Shown here: one piece after another, positions 27,638 to 37,473 of the stretch
Layout: each line of letters opens with the position of its first letter
How positions within the stretch are numbered: the first letter of the stretch is position 1
Origin: Oligoflexia bacterium
Lineage (GTDB): Bacteria > Bdellovibrionota > Bdellovibrionia > JABDDW01
Reading direction: 5' to 3'
Assembly: GCA_016715815.1 (NCBI GenBank)
Contig: JADJXN010000007.1
Span: forward strand, 1-64,000
DNA length: 64,000 nucleotides
The notes under the pieces: model-generated
The model's input: the letters and a program-made list of their open reading frames with translations, nothing else
Told to the model about the DNA's origin: nothing
The model's database searches: none
Translations under genes and position numbers: made by a program

Positions 27638-28350
27638 TGAAGAGGGGCTTGGCAGAGAATTCTCATACAATGTGGACACTCTAAAATTTCCTCACCCTTT
27701 TGTAGTTTAACAAACATTTGCTCAGGAATTAACACATCGCAAGAGCTGCATCTTTTGTTTTTAACAATTCCCACGCCATGACCATATATAGAGCTAATTC
27801 TCTCATATTTTTGCAAAAATGCTGGGGAAATATTTTTTTTAAATTCTTCTTTTTCTTTTGTTGCCACTACTATTTCCTGCTGTCTTGTCTGCACAACAAT
27901 TTCAAGGGCGTTTTTCTTGTCTTTTAAAAGAGCCTCAAGGTTTTCTTTATTTTCTTTAATTTTTGAAAGCTCAACACCAAGTTCAATTTTATGAGAATCA
28001 ATTTTTTCAATTTCAACGTTACGATCTTTGCAAAGTTTTTTTAATTTATCTATGTGCTTTTGGGTGAAATGATACTCTTTATGCCTACCCAAAATTGAAG
28101 GGATTTTTGCTTCAAGCTCTTTTGCCAGTTTTGTATCTGATTGTATGGCATTAACATAATCTAATCTTTGCTTATCTAAATCGCTATGTTGCCACTGTAA
28201 TGATTCATATTTTGTAGTAATAACTAGAAGATCTGATTCTAGGTTTTTTAAATCAAGGGGAATAAAGCGTAAAACTTTCTGTGCTGCTTGAATTTTTAAA
28301 TCAAACTTCTGAAATTCTGCCAGTTTTTTGAGTTCTTCTTGCACTTGCAT
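27634..28350 (-). CDS. Coiled-coil protein with C4 zinc ribbon (DUF164/CT398 type)
   Basis: The 238 residues form a long helical hairpin (about 1-180, including KHIDKLKKLCKDRNVEIEKIDSHKIELG), then a zinc ribbon with two pairs of Cys (KRCSSCDVLIP and LECPHCMRIL, about 198-228). This architecture is the widespread CT398/HP0958-type protein. Proposed roles are nucleic-acid or sigma-factor binding and chaperoning of secretion components. It is directly upstream of rnhA with ATGA overlap, a pairing common in delta-like bacteria. Confidence 0.85.
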   Translation of the reverse strand: MQVQEELKKLAEFQKFDLKIQAAQKVLRFIPLDLKNLESDLLVITTKYESLQWQHSDLDKQRLDYVNAIQSDTKLAKELEAKIPSILGRHKEYHFTQKHIDKLKKLCKDRNVEIEKIDSHKIELGVELSKIKENKENLEALLKDKKNALEIVVQTRQQEIVVATKEKEEFKKNISPAFLQKYERISSIYGHGVGIVKNKRCSSCDVLIPEQMFVKLQKGEEILECPHCMRILCQAPLQ

Positions 28351-28418
28351 AAACGCCTTCTTATTTAGTTTTCAAAAATCCCATCCAGAACTCTGATACT
28401 CCGTGCTCCGAGAACATT

Positions 28419-28456
28419 CCGATATCAGATATCTGATATCGGATATCAGATATCAG
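28419..28456. repeat. Perfect 24-bp palindrome with adjoining repeat arm
   Basis: Positions 28419-28442 form a perfect 24-bp palindrome built on GATATC (arm CCGATATCAGAT). The next bases repeat GGATATCAGATATCAG, so alternative hairpins are possible. It lies between the CAU tRNA and the zinc-ribbon gene. There is no T-run on either side, so it is not a standard intrinsic terminator; an operator or RNA-processing hairpin is possible. Confidence 0.7.
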
Positions 28457-28465
28457 AGTGGTTCA

Positions 28466-28542
28466 TGGTGGGCCCACCAGGATTTGAACCTGGGACTGCC
28501 CGGTTATGAGCCGGGAGCTCTAACCAGCTGAGCTATAGGCCC
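28466..28542 (-). tRNA. tRNA with CAU anticodon (elongator Met or Ile2)
   Basis: A complete cloverleaf with encoded CCA: acceptor GGGCCTA with TGGGCCC, D arm AGCTCAGCTGGTTAGAGC, anticodon loop CTCATAA on a CCCGG/CCGGG stem and T loop GTTCAAATC. It is not the initiator: the first pair is G-C and the anticodon stem lacks the three consecutive G-C pairs. Whether it reads AUG or, after lysidine modification, AUA cannot be settled here. Confidence 0.92.
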
Positions 28543-28584
28543 TCTTTGTTTTAAACAATTATCAAGAAAGTTTGTTATTCCTTC

Positions 28585-30630
28585 TTAGCTATCTATAAAA
28601 GCTTTGAGCTTTTTAGCACGGCTTGGGTGACGCAATTTTCTTAGCGCCTTGGCTTCAATTTGTCTAATACGCTCACGGGTTACGTTAAAATCCTGTCCAA
28701 CCTCTTCAAGCGTATGATCACTTTCTTCACCAATACCAAAACGCATTCTTAATACTTTCTCCTCACGGGGAGTCAAAGTTGCAAGCACGCGTCTTGTTTG
28801 CTCTGCTAAATTTAAGTTAATAATGGCCTCTGCAGGGTTAATAACTTTTTTATCCTCAATAAAATCCCCTAAATGCGAATCTTCTTCTTCACCTACAGGA
28901 GTCTCAAGGCTAATTGGCTCTTTTGCTATTTTTAAAACTTTTCTAACTTTATCAATGGGCATTTCCATCTTTTCTGCAATTTCCTCAGGTGTTGGTTCGC
29001 GCCCAATTTCTTGTACTAAATAACGTGATGTACGAATAAGCTTGTTAATTGTCTCTATCATGTGAACCGGTATACGAATGGTTCTGGCCTGGTCTGCAAT
29101 AGCTCTTGTAATGGCTTGGCGGATCCACCAAGTTGCATAGGTTGAAAACTTGTAACCTCGACGGTATTCAAACTTATCAACCGCCTTCATAAGACCAATG
29201 TTACCCTCTTGAATTAAATCTAAAAACTGTAACCCGCGGTTGGTATACTTTTTAGCAATACTCACCACTAAACGTAAGTTTGCTTCAACAAGTTCTGCTT
29301 TTGCTTTATCAGCTTTTCTCTGGCCCGCTTCAATGCCCCAGTAGGTTTCCTTAACCCAACCATAGTGCATCTCTGCTTCTTCAACGACGCGGTCAATTCT
29401 TGCTTGAAATTTTGAAAGCTGCTCAACCAAAACCTCAAGGGCTTCAAAGGTCATGTTTGTATCTCTAAGAAGCTTTGATCTGTCTTTGGGGTTTTCTTGC
29501 ATTCTTTTTTGAAGCTCAAGAAGTGCTTTAAAATCTATAACTTTTGCTTTTGTCACACCTGTTTTAATTTGCCCGTGAAGGTAATTAAGGCGGCTAACAA
29601 GGTTTTTAAATTTAATAACAATACGGTCAATGGTTTTACGGTTAAAGCTTACGTCTTGGAAATTTTTAAAAACTTCAGCCTTGTTTTTATCAAGCTCGGC
29701 GTAAATTTTATCTTTTACCGCAATGGCAAGGCCCGGCTTGTTAAGCTGCTCAAAATATTTTTGTGATTTCTTTTTATAGTTTTTAACATGGCCAATTAAA
29801 GAATGAATTTTTTCAATATACTCTTTTTCATCATAGGTTGTGTCTTCGTCTTCAAGACCGCGAAAAATACTTTTTACTTTAATTCTGCCGGCATTAAGTC
29901 TGTCGCCAATGTTTATAATTTCACAGGTTCCAAGAGGAGAGCTTAAAATAACTTTTAAAATTTCTAGCTCGCCCTCTTCAATCTTTTTAGCGATTTCTAC
30001 TTCGCCTTCGCGGGTAAGAAGGCTCACACTACCCATTTTTCTTAAATAAAGTCTAACAGGGTCATTGCCTTTTCCGGCGGCATCAGTACTTTCTGCCTCT
30101 TCCTCTTCTTCGTCTTCATCCTCATCAGAGTCTGAAGATTCTGCTGGCTCGCTTAAAAACTCTTCGTCTTTTCCACCTTTTGTTTTTTTAGTGCCATCTA
30201 CAAGTTTGATGTTACTTTCTTCAATAGCAGTCATTAAAATTTCAATAAGCTCAGGGGATGTGATTTCAGGAGGCAATAAATCGTTTATTTCTTCAAAAGT
30301 TACAAACCCGCGGGTGGAACCAAGAGCAATAAAACGTTTAATTTCACTTTGTATTTTTTCAAATAATTCTTTTGAAGGTGGTCTTTCTGGCTCGCGCTTT
30401 GGTTGCACCTCTGCTGTGATAACCACACTTTCTTGAATAACTACTTTTTCCTCAATAATAACTGCGGGCTTTTTTGCTTTTGACACTGCCACTGTGGCTT
30501 GCACTTTTTTTGATGCAAGCTTACCAATACCAATAGCCTTTACTTTAGGGGCCTTTGCACTTTTAGCCACAACTTTTTTAGCGGGCTTTTTTGCTTTAAG
30601 GGGTTTTTTTGTTTTTTTGTTCTTTGTCAT
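28585..30630 (-). CDS. rpoD: Primary sigma factor RpoD (sigma-70)
   Basis: Housekeeping promoter recognition. The 681 residues open with a Lys/Ala-rich extension (about 1-60), then region 1.1 ([32 protein letters not shown]), an acidic tract (about 160-180, mostly Asp/Glu) and [25 protein letters not shown] (region 1.2). After the non-conserved region comes region 2 with [42 protein letters not shown], then region 3 and region 4 ([31 protein letters not shown]). It begins seven bases after dnaG. Confidence 0.97.
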   Translation of the reverse strand: MTKNKKTKKPLKAKKPAKKVVAKSAKAPKVKAIGIGKLASKKVQATVAVSKAKKPAVIIEEKVVIQESVVITAEVQPKREPERPPSKELFEKIQSEIKRFIALGSTRGFVTFEEINDLLPPEITSPELIEILMTAIEESNIKLVDGTKKTKGGKDEEFLSEPAESSDSDEDEDEEEEEAESTDAAGKGNDPVRLYLRKMGSVSLLTREGEVEIAKKIEEGELEILKVILSSPLGTCEIINIGDRLNAGRIKVKSIFRGLEDEDTTYDEKEYIEKIHSLIGHVKNYKKKSQKYFEQLNKPGLAIAVKDKIYAELDKNKAEVFKNFQDVSFNRKTIDRIVIKFKNLVSRLNYLHGQIKTGVTKAKVIDFKALLELQKRMQENPKDRSKLLRDTNMTFEALEVLVEQLSKFQARIDRVVEEAEMHYGWVKETYWGIEAGQRKADKAKAELVEANLRLVVSIAKKYTNRGLQFLDLIQEGNIGLMKAVDKFEYRRGYKFSTYATWWIRQAITRAIADQARTIRIPVHMIETINKLIRTSRYLVQEIGREPTPEEIAEKMEMPIDKVRKVLKIAKEPISLETPVGEEEDSHLGDFIEDKKVINPAEAIINLNLAEQTRRVLATLTPREEKVLRMRFGIGEESDHTLEEVGQDFNVTRERIRQIEAKALRKLRHPSRAKKLKAFIDS

Positions 30631-30637
30631 GTTCGTG

Positions 30638-32419
30638 TTATCTCCTTTGAGGTCCCTTTTGTTCTTTCGCTAGTTCAAAATAATCCTGCAACTTTTTAAC
30701 ATTTACTTCTGGCTCAGTTTTTATTTGGCTTAAAATTTCCTTTGCCTTAATTTTCAAACTTCGCCTGCTCACTTGTAGTATGCAATCACTTACAAGCTTT
30801 CTTTCCTCGTCTTTATCTTTAGGCCGATCCTCTACAAAAAGCGCAATCAAGTCCTTAAGTATCTGCCTTTGCGCAGTACCCAATAGAGAAGCAGCTAATC
30901 TATCAAAATCACTTGGGTTCTGACAATATTTTTCAATTATACTTTGAGCCAGCTCCCGAGTTATTGGGCTAATAAAACTGCTAATTAAGTGCTCAGTATC
31001 CCGAACACGCTCTAAGTACTCTTGTTCTACTAGCATATATTGAACCAACAATTTTTCTTCTTTGGGTATTTCAGAGAGATTTATTAAACTTTCATTTTTC
31101 TTTGTATTTTCAATAACTTGAGCACGCTTCACGGGGCTGGCATGAGTTATTATGTTGGTGTCAAGATTGAGCCTGTCTGCCGTTTCTTGTAAGTAAAGAC
31201 TTCTTAACTGTTGATCCTTTACACGATCTAAAAATGGCTGAATCTGGCTTAAAACTTCTTTCTTATCAGTGGCTCGCCCTTTAAATCCCCTCATCATGCT
31301 AGTTAAGACAACACTAAAGTGGTCGGGGGCTAATTGAAGTGCTTGTTTAAATTTTTCGGCCCCATGTAATCTAATATATTCATCAGGGTCTTTTGCACCA
31401 GTTAATACTAGGCATTTTGATAATATTGCTTCTTCTAAAAAAAACGGCAATGCTCTTTGTGCTGCAATTTGGCCGGCCTCATCACTATCAAATAAAACAG
31501 TAACTTTATTACAAAGTTTTTTGATGGCTCTAGCATGCTCATGGGTAAATGCAGTGCCTAAAGTTGCTACCACATTTTTAATTCCAAATTGGTAAAGAGA
31601 AATTAAATCCATATAACCTTCAACCAATATAACTTCTTTTTCCGCTCTAATGTATTTGGCCGTGGCATGTACCCCGTAAAGCGTTTTACTTTTGTTAAAA
31701 ACAGGGGTCTCAGGAGAATTTAAATATTTTGGCTGTTCATTTTCATCAATACTGCGCCCACCAAAACCTAAAACATTTTCTGAAACCGAAATAATAGGAA
31801 ACATCAAACGGTTTCTAAAAATATCAAAATGTTCTTGGTTTTGTTTTTTCTTTATAAGGCCTAGTTTTTCACAAAGTGCTAAAGGAGCTTTTGCTTTTTT
31901 TAAAATCTCACTCAAAGTTGACCAAGAATTTGGAGCAAAGCCGATTTTAAAATCCTCTAAAACTTCTTCACTTAAATTTCTTTTTTTAATGTATTGCCAA
32001 ATGGGATGATCTTTTTTTTGAGCTTTTAGGTTTTTATAAAAATAAGAAGCTACATATTTATTAAGTTTAAAAAAGGTTTTAATCTCATTTTCTTTTTCTT
32101 GGTCTTCTTTTTTGTATTCAATCTTGGGAATAGGAATTCCAGCACGGTTTGCAAGGGCCTCCACTGATTGCACAAAATCCATTCCGTGGTAATCCATCAT
32201 AAAGCTAAATACATTGCCCGATTTTCTACAACCAAAGCAGTGGTAAACTTGTTTTGGCTCACTGACAAAAAAACTAGGCGTGCGTTCAGCATGGCCCGGA
32301 AAAGGGCAAAGGCCTTTAAGGCTTGAGCCTGAGTGAGACAGCTCAACAACATCACCAATAACACTTACAATGTCATTGGCGTCTCTGACTTTATCAATAA
32401 AGTCGGCCTGAAACTTCAA
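30638..32419 (-). CDS. dnaG: DNA primase
   Basis: Makes RNA primers for replication. The 593 residues have an N-terminal zinc domain ([34 protein letters not shown], about 36-69; CHCC ligands) and the catalytic core with [11 protein letters not shown] and FRNRLMFPI. The Toprim domain is [29 protein letters not shown] followed by [15 protein letters not shown] and [18 protein letters not shown]. The C-terminal helicase-binding part is diverged, as usual. Third gene of the rpsU-yqeY-dnaG-rpoD operon. Confidence 0.96.
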   Translation of the reverse strand: MKFQADFIDKVRDANDIVSVIGDVVELSHSGSSLKGLCPFPGHAERTPSFFVSEPKQVYHCFGCRKSGNVFSFMMDYHGMDFVQSVEALANRAGIPIPKIEYKKEDQEKENEIKTFFKLNKYVASYFYKNLKAQKKDHPIWQYIKKRNLSEEVLEDFKIGFAPNSWSTLSEILKKAKAPLALCEKLGLIKKKQNQEHFDIFRNRLMFPIISVSENVLGFGGRSIDENEQPKYLNSPETPVFNKSKTLYGVHATAKYIRAEKEVILVEGYMDLISLYQFGIKNVVATLGTAFTHEHARAIKKLCNKVTVLFDSDEAGQIAAQRALPFFLEEAILSKCLVLTGAKDPDEYIRLHGAEKFKQALQLAPDHFSVVLTSMMRGFKGRATDKKEVLSQIQPFLDRVKDQQLRSLYLQETADRLNLDTNIITHASPVKRAQVIENTKKNESLINLSEIPKEEKLLVQYMLVEQEYLERVRDTEHLISSFISPITRELAQSIIEKYCQNPSDFDRLAASLLGTAQRQILKDLIALFVEDRPKDKDEERKLVSDCILQVSRRSLKIKAKEILSQIKTEPEVNVKKLQDYFELAKEQKGPQRR

Positions 32420-32439
32420 AAGCCCCCCATAAATTGTTA

Positions 32440-32919
32440 TTAACTTAGCTTAGACTTAACCACTTCGCTGATGAGTTTACCATCAGCCATGCCTTGAGCT
32501 TTTGCCATAACTGCTTTCATTACAAGACCCATATCTTTTGCTGAGCTTGCTTTTGTTTCAGTAATGGCTTGAGCCACAAGGGCCTCAACTTGTTCTTTGG
32601 ACATCATTTGAGGGAGGTAAGACTCTATTACTTTAAGTTCTGCCTTTTCTTGGTCGGCCAAATCTTGGCGCCCACCGGCTACAAACTGCTCAATAGAATC
32701 TTTGCGCTGCTTTACCAAAGTTTTTAGCACTGAAATAATAAGCTCATCAGCTTTTTGGTCTTCAGTACGTTTATCATTGGGGTCAGCTGCTTTTACTCTC
32801 TCATCGATCTCTTTGTTTTTAACTGCTGATTGAACCATTCTTATGGTTGAAAGCTTTATCTTGTCGCCACTTTTCATGGCGGCTTTTAAATCTTCCATCA
32901 TTTTAGCTTTTAAAGACAC
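32440..32919 (-). CDS. yqeY: GatB/YqeY-domain protein
   Basis: The 159 residues are all helical: MSLKAKMMEDLKAAMKSGDKIKLSTIRMVQSAVKNKEID at the N-terminus, then LKTLVKQRKDSIEQFVAGGRQDLADQEKAELKVIESYLPQMMS. Related to the tail domain of the GatB amidotransferase and probably tRNA-binding; its exact reaction is not known. Located between rpsU (2-base gap) and dnaG (20-base gap), the typical place in this operon. Confidence 0.93.
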   Translation of the reverse strand: MSLKAKMMEDLKAAMKSGDKIKLSTIRMVQSAVKNKEIDERVKAADPNDKRTEDQKADELIISVLKTLVKQRKDSIEQFVAGGRQDLADQEKAELKVIESYLPQMMSKEQVEALVAQAITETKASSAKDMGLVMKAVMAKAQGMADGKLISEVVKSKLS

Positions 32920-32921
32920 TT

Positions 32922-33119
32922 TTAGTACTCCGATTTCTTCCCTTTTTTTAAATTTCTCTTACGAGCCGCAATAGACTTCTTTTTAAGTCTTACGCTGGGT
33001 TTTTCATAGTGTTCGCGTTTTTTAACCTCAGACAAAATGCCACCTTTTTCAACTTGCTTTTTAAAGCGTCTTAAAGCTCCTTCAAAGCTTTCACCTTCTC
33101 TAATTTTTACACCTGGCAT
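32922..33119 (-). CDS. rpsU: Ribosomal protein bS21
   Basis: Sixty-five residues, very basic: [48 protein letters not shown], the standard bS21 sequence. It lies at the head of the macromolecular-synthesis operon and takes part in small-subunit initiation complexes. Confidence 0.96.
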   Translation of the reverse strand: MPGVKIREGESFEGALRRFKKQVEKGGILSEVKKREHYEKPSVRLKKKSIAARKRNLKKGKKSEY

Positions 33120-33159
33120 TTAAAATTCACCCGCCTCTCATAATAAATTTAAACACTGA

Positions 33160-33188
33160 TAGGTATCAATGCCCCTTGTTTTTGTCAA
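33160..33188 (-). promoter_or_regulatory. Candidate promoter of the rpsU-yqeY-dnaG-rpoD operon
   Basis: A perfect -35 TTGACA (minus strand, 33183-33188) lies 64 bases upstream of rpsU. At 17 bases spacing the -10 reads TACCTA, which is weak, so only the -35 is convincing. Confidence 0.35.
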
Positions 33189-33213
33189 CAAAGCCCTCTA
33201 ATAATAGCCACTT

Positions 33214-33703
33214 ATGTCTGACTTAAATGACCAAAAATGGATGAAAACCGCTTTAAAGCTTGCTGAAGAGGCCCAAGCCCTTGGCGAGGTCCCAGTTGGG
33301 GCATTAGTGGTTCAGACAAAGGACCTTAAAACTGGTGAAAATTTAGTTGAGCCGGTTTTAATTTCAAAGGCTTTTAATAACCGAGAATCTGCCCAAAACC
33401 CGGTAGGCCATGCTGAGCTTTTAGCTATCAGTGAGGCTTCAAAAAAGTTGAATCGTTGGCGCTTAACTGGCTGCACACTTTATGTAACTTTAGAGCCTTG
33501 TGTGATGTGCGCAGGTGCCATTGTACTTTCCCGCATTGATCGGGTTGTGTTTGGAGCGCATGATCCAAAAGCAGGTGCTATTGAATCTATTTTATAAAAT
33601 ATTTTTTGATAAAAAATTAAATCACACGCCGAAAGTTACATCAGGTGTTTGCTCTGAGGAGGCGGGGGCTTTATTAAAAAACTTTTTTTTAAAAAAAAGA
33701 TAA
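33214..33703 (+). pseudogene. tadA: tRNA-specific adenosine deaminase TadA, frame broken near the C-terminus
   Basis: Converts A34 to inosine in tRNA-Arg(ACG). The first 127 residues carry the deaminase zinc site HAELLAISEA and PCVMCAGAI, with KALKLAEEAQALGEVPVGALVV before it; a loop at about 33-45 is longer than usual. The frame stops at 33597 after AIESIL. Removing one T from the T4 run at 33590-33593 continues as YKIFFDKKLNHTPKV-TSGVCSEEAGALLKNFF to 33703, the normal TadA C-terminal helices. Because the gene is normally essential, a consensus indel error is the simplest reading; true frameshifting is the alternative. Confidence 0.85.
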
Positions 33704-33880
33704 GCGACCTTGTTGAAGCTTGTGCCGTCAATAGCTACCCATGTGTTATACAAATGCCCACACTCTCACTCTTAAGCCCAAAAACGCAATAAAATCGAAA
33801 ATAGGTAAATAATAATACGAGCCGCTATTAACAAAATTCTAAAACTAGACTCATACTTTATTATATACCGCCGAATCTTC

Positions 33881-33975
33881 CTTATGAGGTGTTTTGTTCT
33901 CATAAGTACCCCCTTTCAAATGCCAGGGGGAACTCCGTTTCCAAAAGGGCGACAACAAGGTCGCCCTTTTCTTTT
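33881..33975 (+). ncRNA. Candidate small structured RNA ending in a terminator
   Basis: Three successive hairpins lie within 95 bases of a gene-free stretch (33704-34154): CTTATGAG/CTCATAAG (33881-33888 with 33899-33906), CCCCCT/AGGGGG (33909-33914 with 33925-33930) and a terminator hairpin (33943-33970). A TATATA box at 33862-33867 could be the -10; no good -35 is seen. It matches none of 4.5S, 6S, tmRNA or c-di-GMP riboswitch consensus as I know them. The rest of the gap shows nothing I recognise. Confidence 0.5.
33943..33975 (+). terminator. Intrinsic terminator
   Basis: AAAAGGGCGAC pairs with GTCGCCCTTTT across a six-base loop, followed by CTTTT. The stem is 11 bp. The A-rich 5' arm could let it work in both directions. 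Confidence 0.85.
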
Positions 33976-34154
33976 ATGCAAAGACAAGTTCAGCTTCGCT
34001 CTTAAATATATTTATTTTTAAATATCTTTGTGTCCGACAGGCGGACCAAAAAATCCGGAATTCTGACTAACTTTTTAACAAAACTTGTCCGACTTAAGTT
34101 TAGCCTAGGCACTCCCGATAGCTCTTTTGGGTAACAAATAAAGGGGCGTCTTTC

Positions 34155-35565
34155 ATGAAGTTAAAGTTAACTTTTCTTATTCTTCCATTTATTTTTTTAA
34201 ACTTTGCAGAGGCACGGTTTTCAAACCTAAAAATTGCTAGCCCATTTATTGAAAATGGCGGCTCCGGATGTGATGACCATAATTGCATTTGGCTAACTGG
34301 AAAAAACTTTAAGGCTACAAATACAGTTATCTTATTTATACCTAATACATTTTTTAGTTTAGCAACATACAATGTGGAGTTTACTGCTAATAATCAAAAC
34401 TCAGGAAAAGACTTAATAACCTTTAGAATTACAGATACTAGTGTCCAAGAGATTTTTGCATCAAGCGGGTTAAGGGTACAAATTATTGACAACACCACGG
34501 GAGAAAGATCAGCTTTTTCTCTGTTAAAAAAAGAGACTCCTCAACCACCACCTCCTCCTTCTGTGTACTAACCCACCACCTCAAGTGGTTATTAATACCT
34601 GCCAAGAAGTTGGTTACCCAGCAAATTATGTTGGCTCTTACATTAGCAGACGTCAATTTGATTGCGTAACACAAACCTATTCAGACTGGCAAAGAGAAGA
34701 TACCTGCAAGCCAAATGATGTTTTACCTCCACCCCCTCCAACACCGCCTGTTGCAACTAGTGGTTGGCAAACAAAATATGTAGGCTTTTATGCCTCCGCC
34801 CTCTATGGGGTTGGAAGTGGAAACTATATTCAAGAAGTATCAGCTGTTTCTAATGTGGTTTTAGTAGGCTCAACAGATCCTGATTTAATTTTAAAGCTCC
34901 AAACAGCTAAAGATTTAAATATGAAGGTACTTATCTCAACACGTTGGAGTTTTTTTGATGGCAATGGTGATATTGTCTCAAACCACATACAAAATTGGCA
35001 TACCTTAAGGCAAAAACTTGAGCCCTTTAGAACAAGTATTATTGGCTTTTACTTGGCAGATGAGCCTTATTGGATACATCAATTAGGTCATTCTCCAGAT
35101 TTACGCCACTATGACTGGGTAAGAGACTGGTTAAACCATCTTTCAAGAATTATTAAAATAGATTGGCCTGAAGCTATTACCGCATTTGTTGAGGCCTACC
35201 CCATTTTTACTGAGGGACATTTTTTAAACCCTGAGCTTGTGGATTGGATTGGCATGGATTGCTACGAAGGTTTTGATAGTTGTGGTGGAAAAAGCATTCC
35301 CTGGTATTATGAGCAAATTAAAAAAACAATGCACTCTAAACAAAAGCTCATAGCAGTTCCAGGTGTGGGAAAACCAATTAACTCAGCCAAAACTGAATCA
35401 CAAATTTTAAATGAGCTTAAAAAGTATGATGAAATGATAAAGGCTGACTCACGCTTTATTATGACAATGCCCTTTTTGTGGCAAAGCTTTGGCTCATCCT
35501 CTGATGGTGGTTGGCACGGGGCCCGTGATTTAAGCTCTGTAAAAGCAGAGCTTTTAAAGCGCTAA
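34155..35565 (+). pseudogene. Secreted multidomain glycoside-hydrolase-like protein, one frameshift
   Basis: The first frame (to 34571) has a signal peptide (MKLKLTFLILPFIFLNFAEA), an IPT/TIG-like beta domain (about 21-125) and a Pro linker. The second frame continues as LCTNPPPQVVINTC, a small Cys-containing domain (TCQEVGYPANYVGSYISRRQ), a second Pro linker, and a TIM-barrel-like domain from about 34770 (YVGFYASALYGVG, IIGFYLADEPYW, WIGMDCYEGFD). Both frames join if one base is removed near 34557-34563. LADEPYW and DCYEGF look like glycosidase acid/base and nucleophile strands, but the family is not certain. As written it is two ORFs; joined it would be about 470 residues. Confidence 0.65.
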
Positions 35566-35577
35566 ACCATAATTAAA

Positions 35578-36316
35578 TTAATTAAGCTTATTATGTTTTA
35601 AATAAAGCTTTGCTTGGCGAAGAAAAAAACTTGTCCCCATAAGAACAGCTAAATAAAACCAAAACCCCATCCTTGTAGCCGCCCTTTCTGAAATAAGATT
35701 TTAGAAAAATAGAAAGTCCTGAAAAAACATATAAAACATTATGTTTTACACCTTTTTTATAAAGCGCCTCGGCATCTAAAGAAGAGTAGGTATTAATTTT
35801 ATCCATCATGAGGGATAGTGTTTCAGGCGGAAAGTGCAAAATGGGAAATTCAATTCTTCTAATTTCACCTTCAAAAGTAACATACTCATGCACCTCACCT
35901 ATAAACTCGCAATCTTGGCGTTTAAAAAGTCTCCATTGATATGAAGGGGTTTTTTCTCCATAAAAATAAATTTTCCCCCTAAAGTGCTCAAGCCTTTTAA
36001 CTTCTATAAGGCTTACTTCTTTTTTGGTAGCAACACCTTTGGGATGAGGGGCATCACATAAGTGAATCAAGTTTGAGAGCTGCCCGGGGCCTGATTGTTT
36101 GAATTTTTTCAAAAAACTTATTAGCTCTGGTGAGCATCCACTCCAGGCTCTCACAAAAACTTTATTAGAATATTTTTTGGCAATTTCTAAGGTTTTATCC
36201 TCACTTTGAGCATCAACAACAATAATTTCATCTGCCCATTTCAAGCTTTCAAGGCAGTTTTGAATGTTTTTTTCTTCGTTTTTTGTAATAACAAATGCTG
36301 AAATACTAGTTTGCAT
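35578..36316 (-). pseudogene. Family 2 glycosyltransferase (LPS/capsule type) with deletion and frameshift
   Basis: The N-terminus is a normal GT2: SISAFVITKNEEKNIQNCLESLKWADEIIVVDAQSEDKT. After FVRAWSG the sequence jumps straight to CSPELISFLKKF (junction about 36136/36137). In relatives of this family about 25 residues holding QKNxAL and the metal-binding DADE lie here, so the catalytic Asp pair is missing. Near the end the frame slips at the run 35665-35668: removing one base restores KDGFWFYLAVLMGTSFFLRQAKLYLK with a stop at 35578. With two lesions it is very likely non-functional. Confidence 0.75.
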
Positions 36317-37395
36317 ATTCTTTTAAAATATTATTAAAAATCTCTTGTTGATCATATTCTTTTTTAACTCGCTCTTTTGCCTTCTCACCCATAGCGGGCC
36401 ACTTATCCTTTTCTCTTAACGCACTTTTAATGGCCTCTTTTAGGCTTTCTAAGGATTTTGGCTCACAAAGCCAGCCCGTTTCCCCTGGGCGTACAAGCTC
36501 AGGTGTTCCACCGCTGTTTGTTCCAACCACTGGCAATGCTGCTAATTGCGCATCTAAGAGAGCTAAAGAAAAACACTCCTCATAACTTGGCAAGATATAA
36601 AGATCAAAGGCCTTAAATATTTAAAGACTCAAGCATGACACCCAAAAAAATAAGTTTGTGGCGGTTTATTTTTCTTAAATTTAAAAAATACTTCTCTGCT
36701 GCGGCGTTATTGGGCTTGAACCCCCAATAACTACTAAGGTGTCAGTTTTATCATTATGAAAATATCAGCAAAGGCATGCTGAGCTCTTTTACCCTTTGAT
36801 TTTTCAATTCTACTAACTGTTCCAATAATTGTTGCCGTTGTGAAAGGCCTAGTTTTTCGCTGTTTTTTTTTATCAAAAATTTGGGCTTCTTGTTTTTTAT
36901 GTCGCGTCCGTAGTTAATAATTTTGAATTTTTTGAGGCTCAATTGGTAAGTAGTGCTCCTAAGGATTTCTTGGCTGGCTCGCTACTGCTACTGCTAACTC
37001 ATCTACAACAGACTAAATGAGCCTGTGGTATGGGACGTTTTTGTAGTAGTTAATCCATAAATGCATTTGTAAAATTATTTTGGCCTCTTTTTGACACTGT
37101 TTTCGGAAGCATACGTAGGTAAAAAAAACAGGACACCTCTTGAGTTGAGTGAAGGTGAATCATCAAATAGACTAAAAACCCCGGATGCGCACGGTTAAAC
37201 ACCACCACCTCCAGAGATTTTGTACTATCAAAATCCCAATTAGGGATTTTATTTTGAACATAGCCTTTTAGGTAAGAGCCCGGAAAAACCACAAAAGACC
37301 ACTTCATGGCCATGGCTTTTCTGGAAAGCTGCTAGCTCTAAAGCGTATTGTCCAGCCAAGAAAGCTTTGCGATGGGAAAATGTCATTATCCTCAT
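36306..37395 (-). pseudogene. Shattered GT4-family glycosyltransferase
   Basis: Pieces of one GT4 protein lie in order in different frames. The N-terminus is MRIMTFSHRKAFLAGQYALELAAFQKSHGHEVVF, from 37395. KWSFVVFPGSYLKGYVQNKIPNWDFDS follows, then ATIIGTVSRIEKSKG near 36780-36840, and the intact C-terminal piece ECFSLALLDAQLAALPVVGTNSGGTPELVRPGETGWL (to 36306) holding the nucleotide-sugar Glu region. Several stops and frame changes separate them. The end overlaps the start of the broken GT2, so the two were once one operon. Confidence 0.75.
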
Positions 37396-37473
37396 TCCCA
37401 AAAGGTAGCAGGTAGTTTTGGTAATTATAGACTTATGCTGACTTGAGATGTAATTAATGCTTATTTAGTTACC

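Noticed and set aside
28419..28456. CRISPR repeat
   Set aside because: A single palindromic locus with no regularly spaced repeats or spacers. No CRISPR array or cas gene seen anywhere in the window.
28466..28542. Initiator tRNA-fMet
   Set aside because: Has a G1-C72 pair and lacks the three G-C pairs at the base of the anticodon stem.
30065..30436. Ser-rich plus-strand ORF inside rpoD
   Set aside because: Antisense reading of the acidic and linker regions of RpoD; no ribosome site.
33881..33975. 4.5S/SRP, 6S RNA or c-di-GMP riboswitch
   Set aside because: The conserved SRP loop, the 6S open bubble and the GEMM core could not be found.
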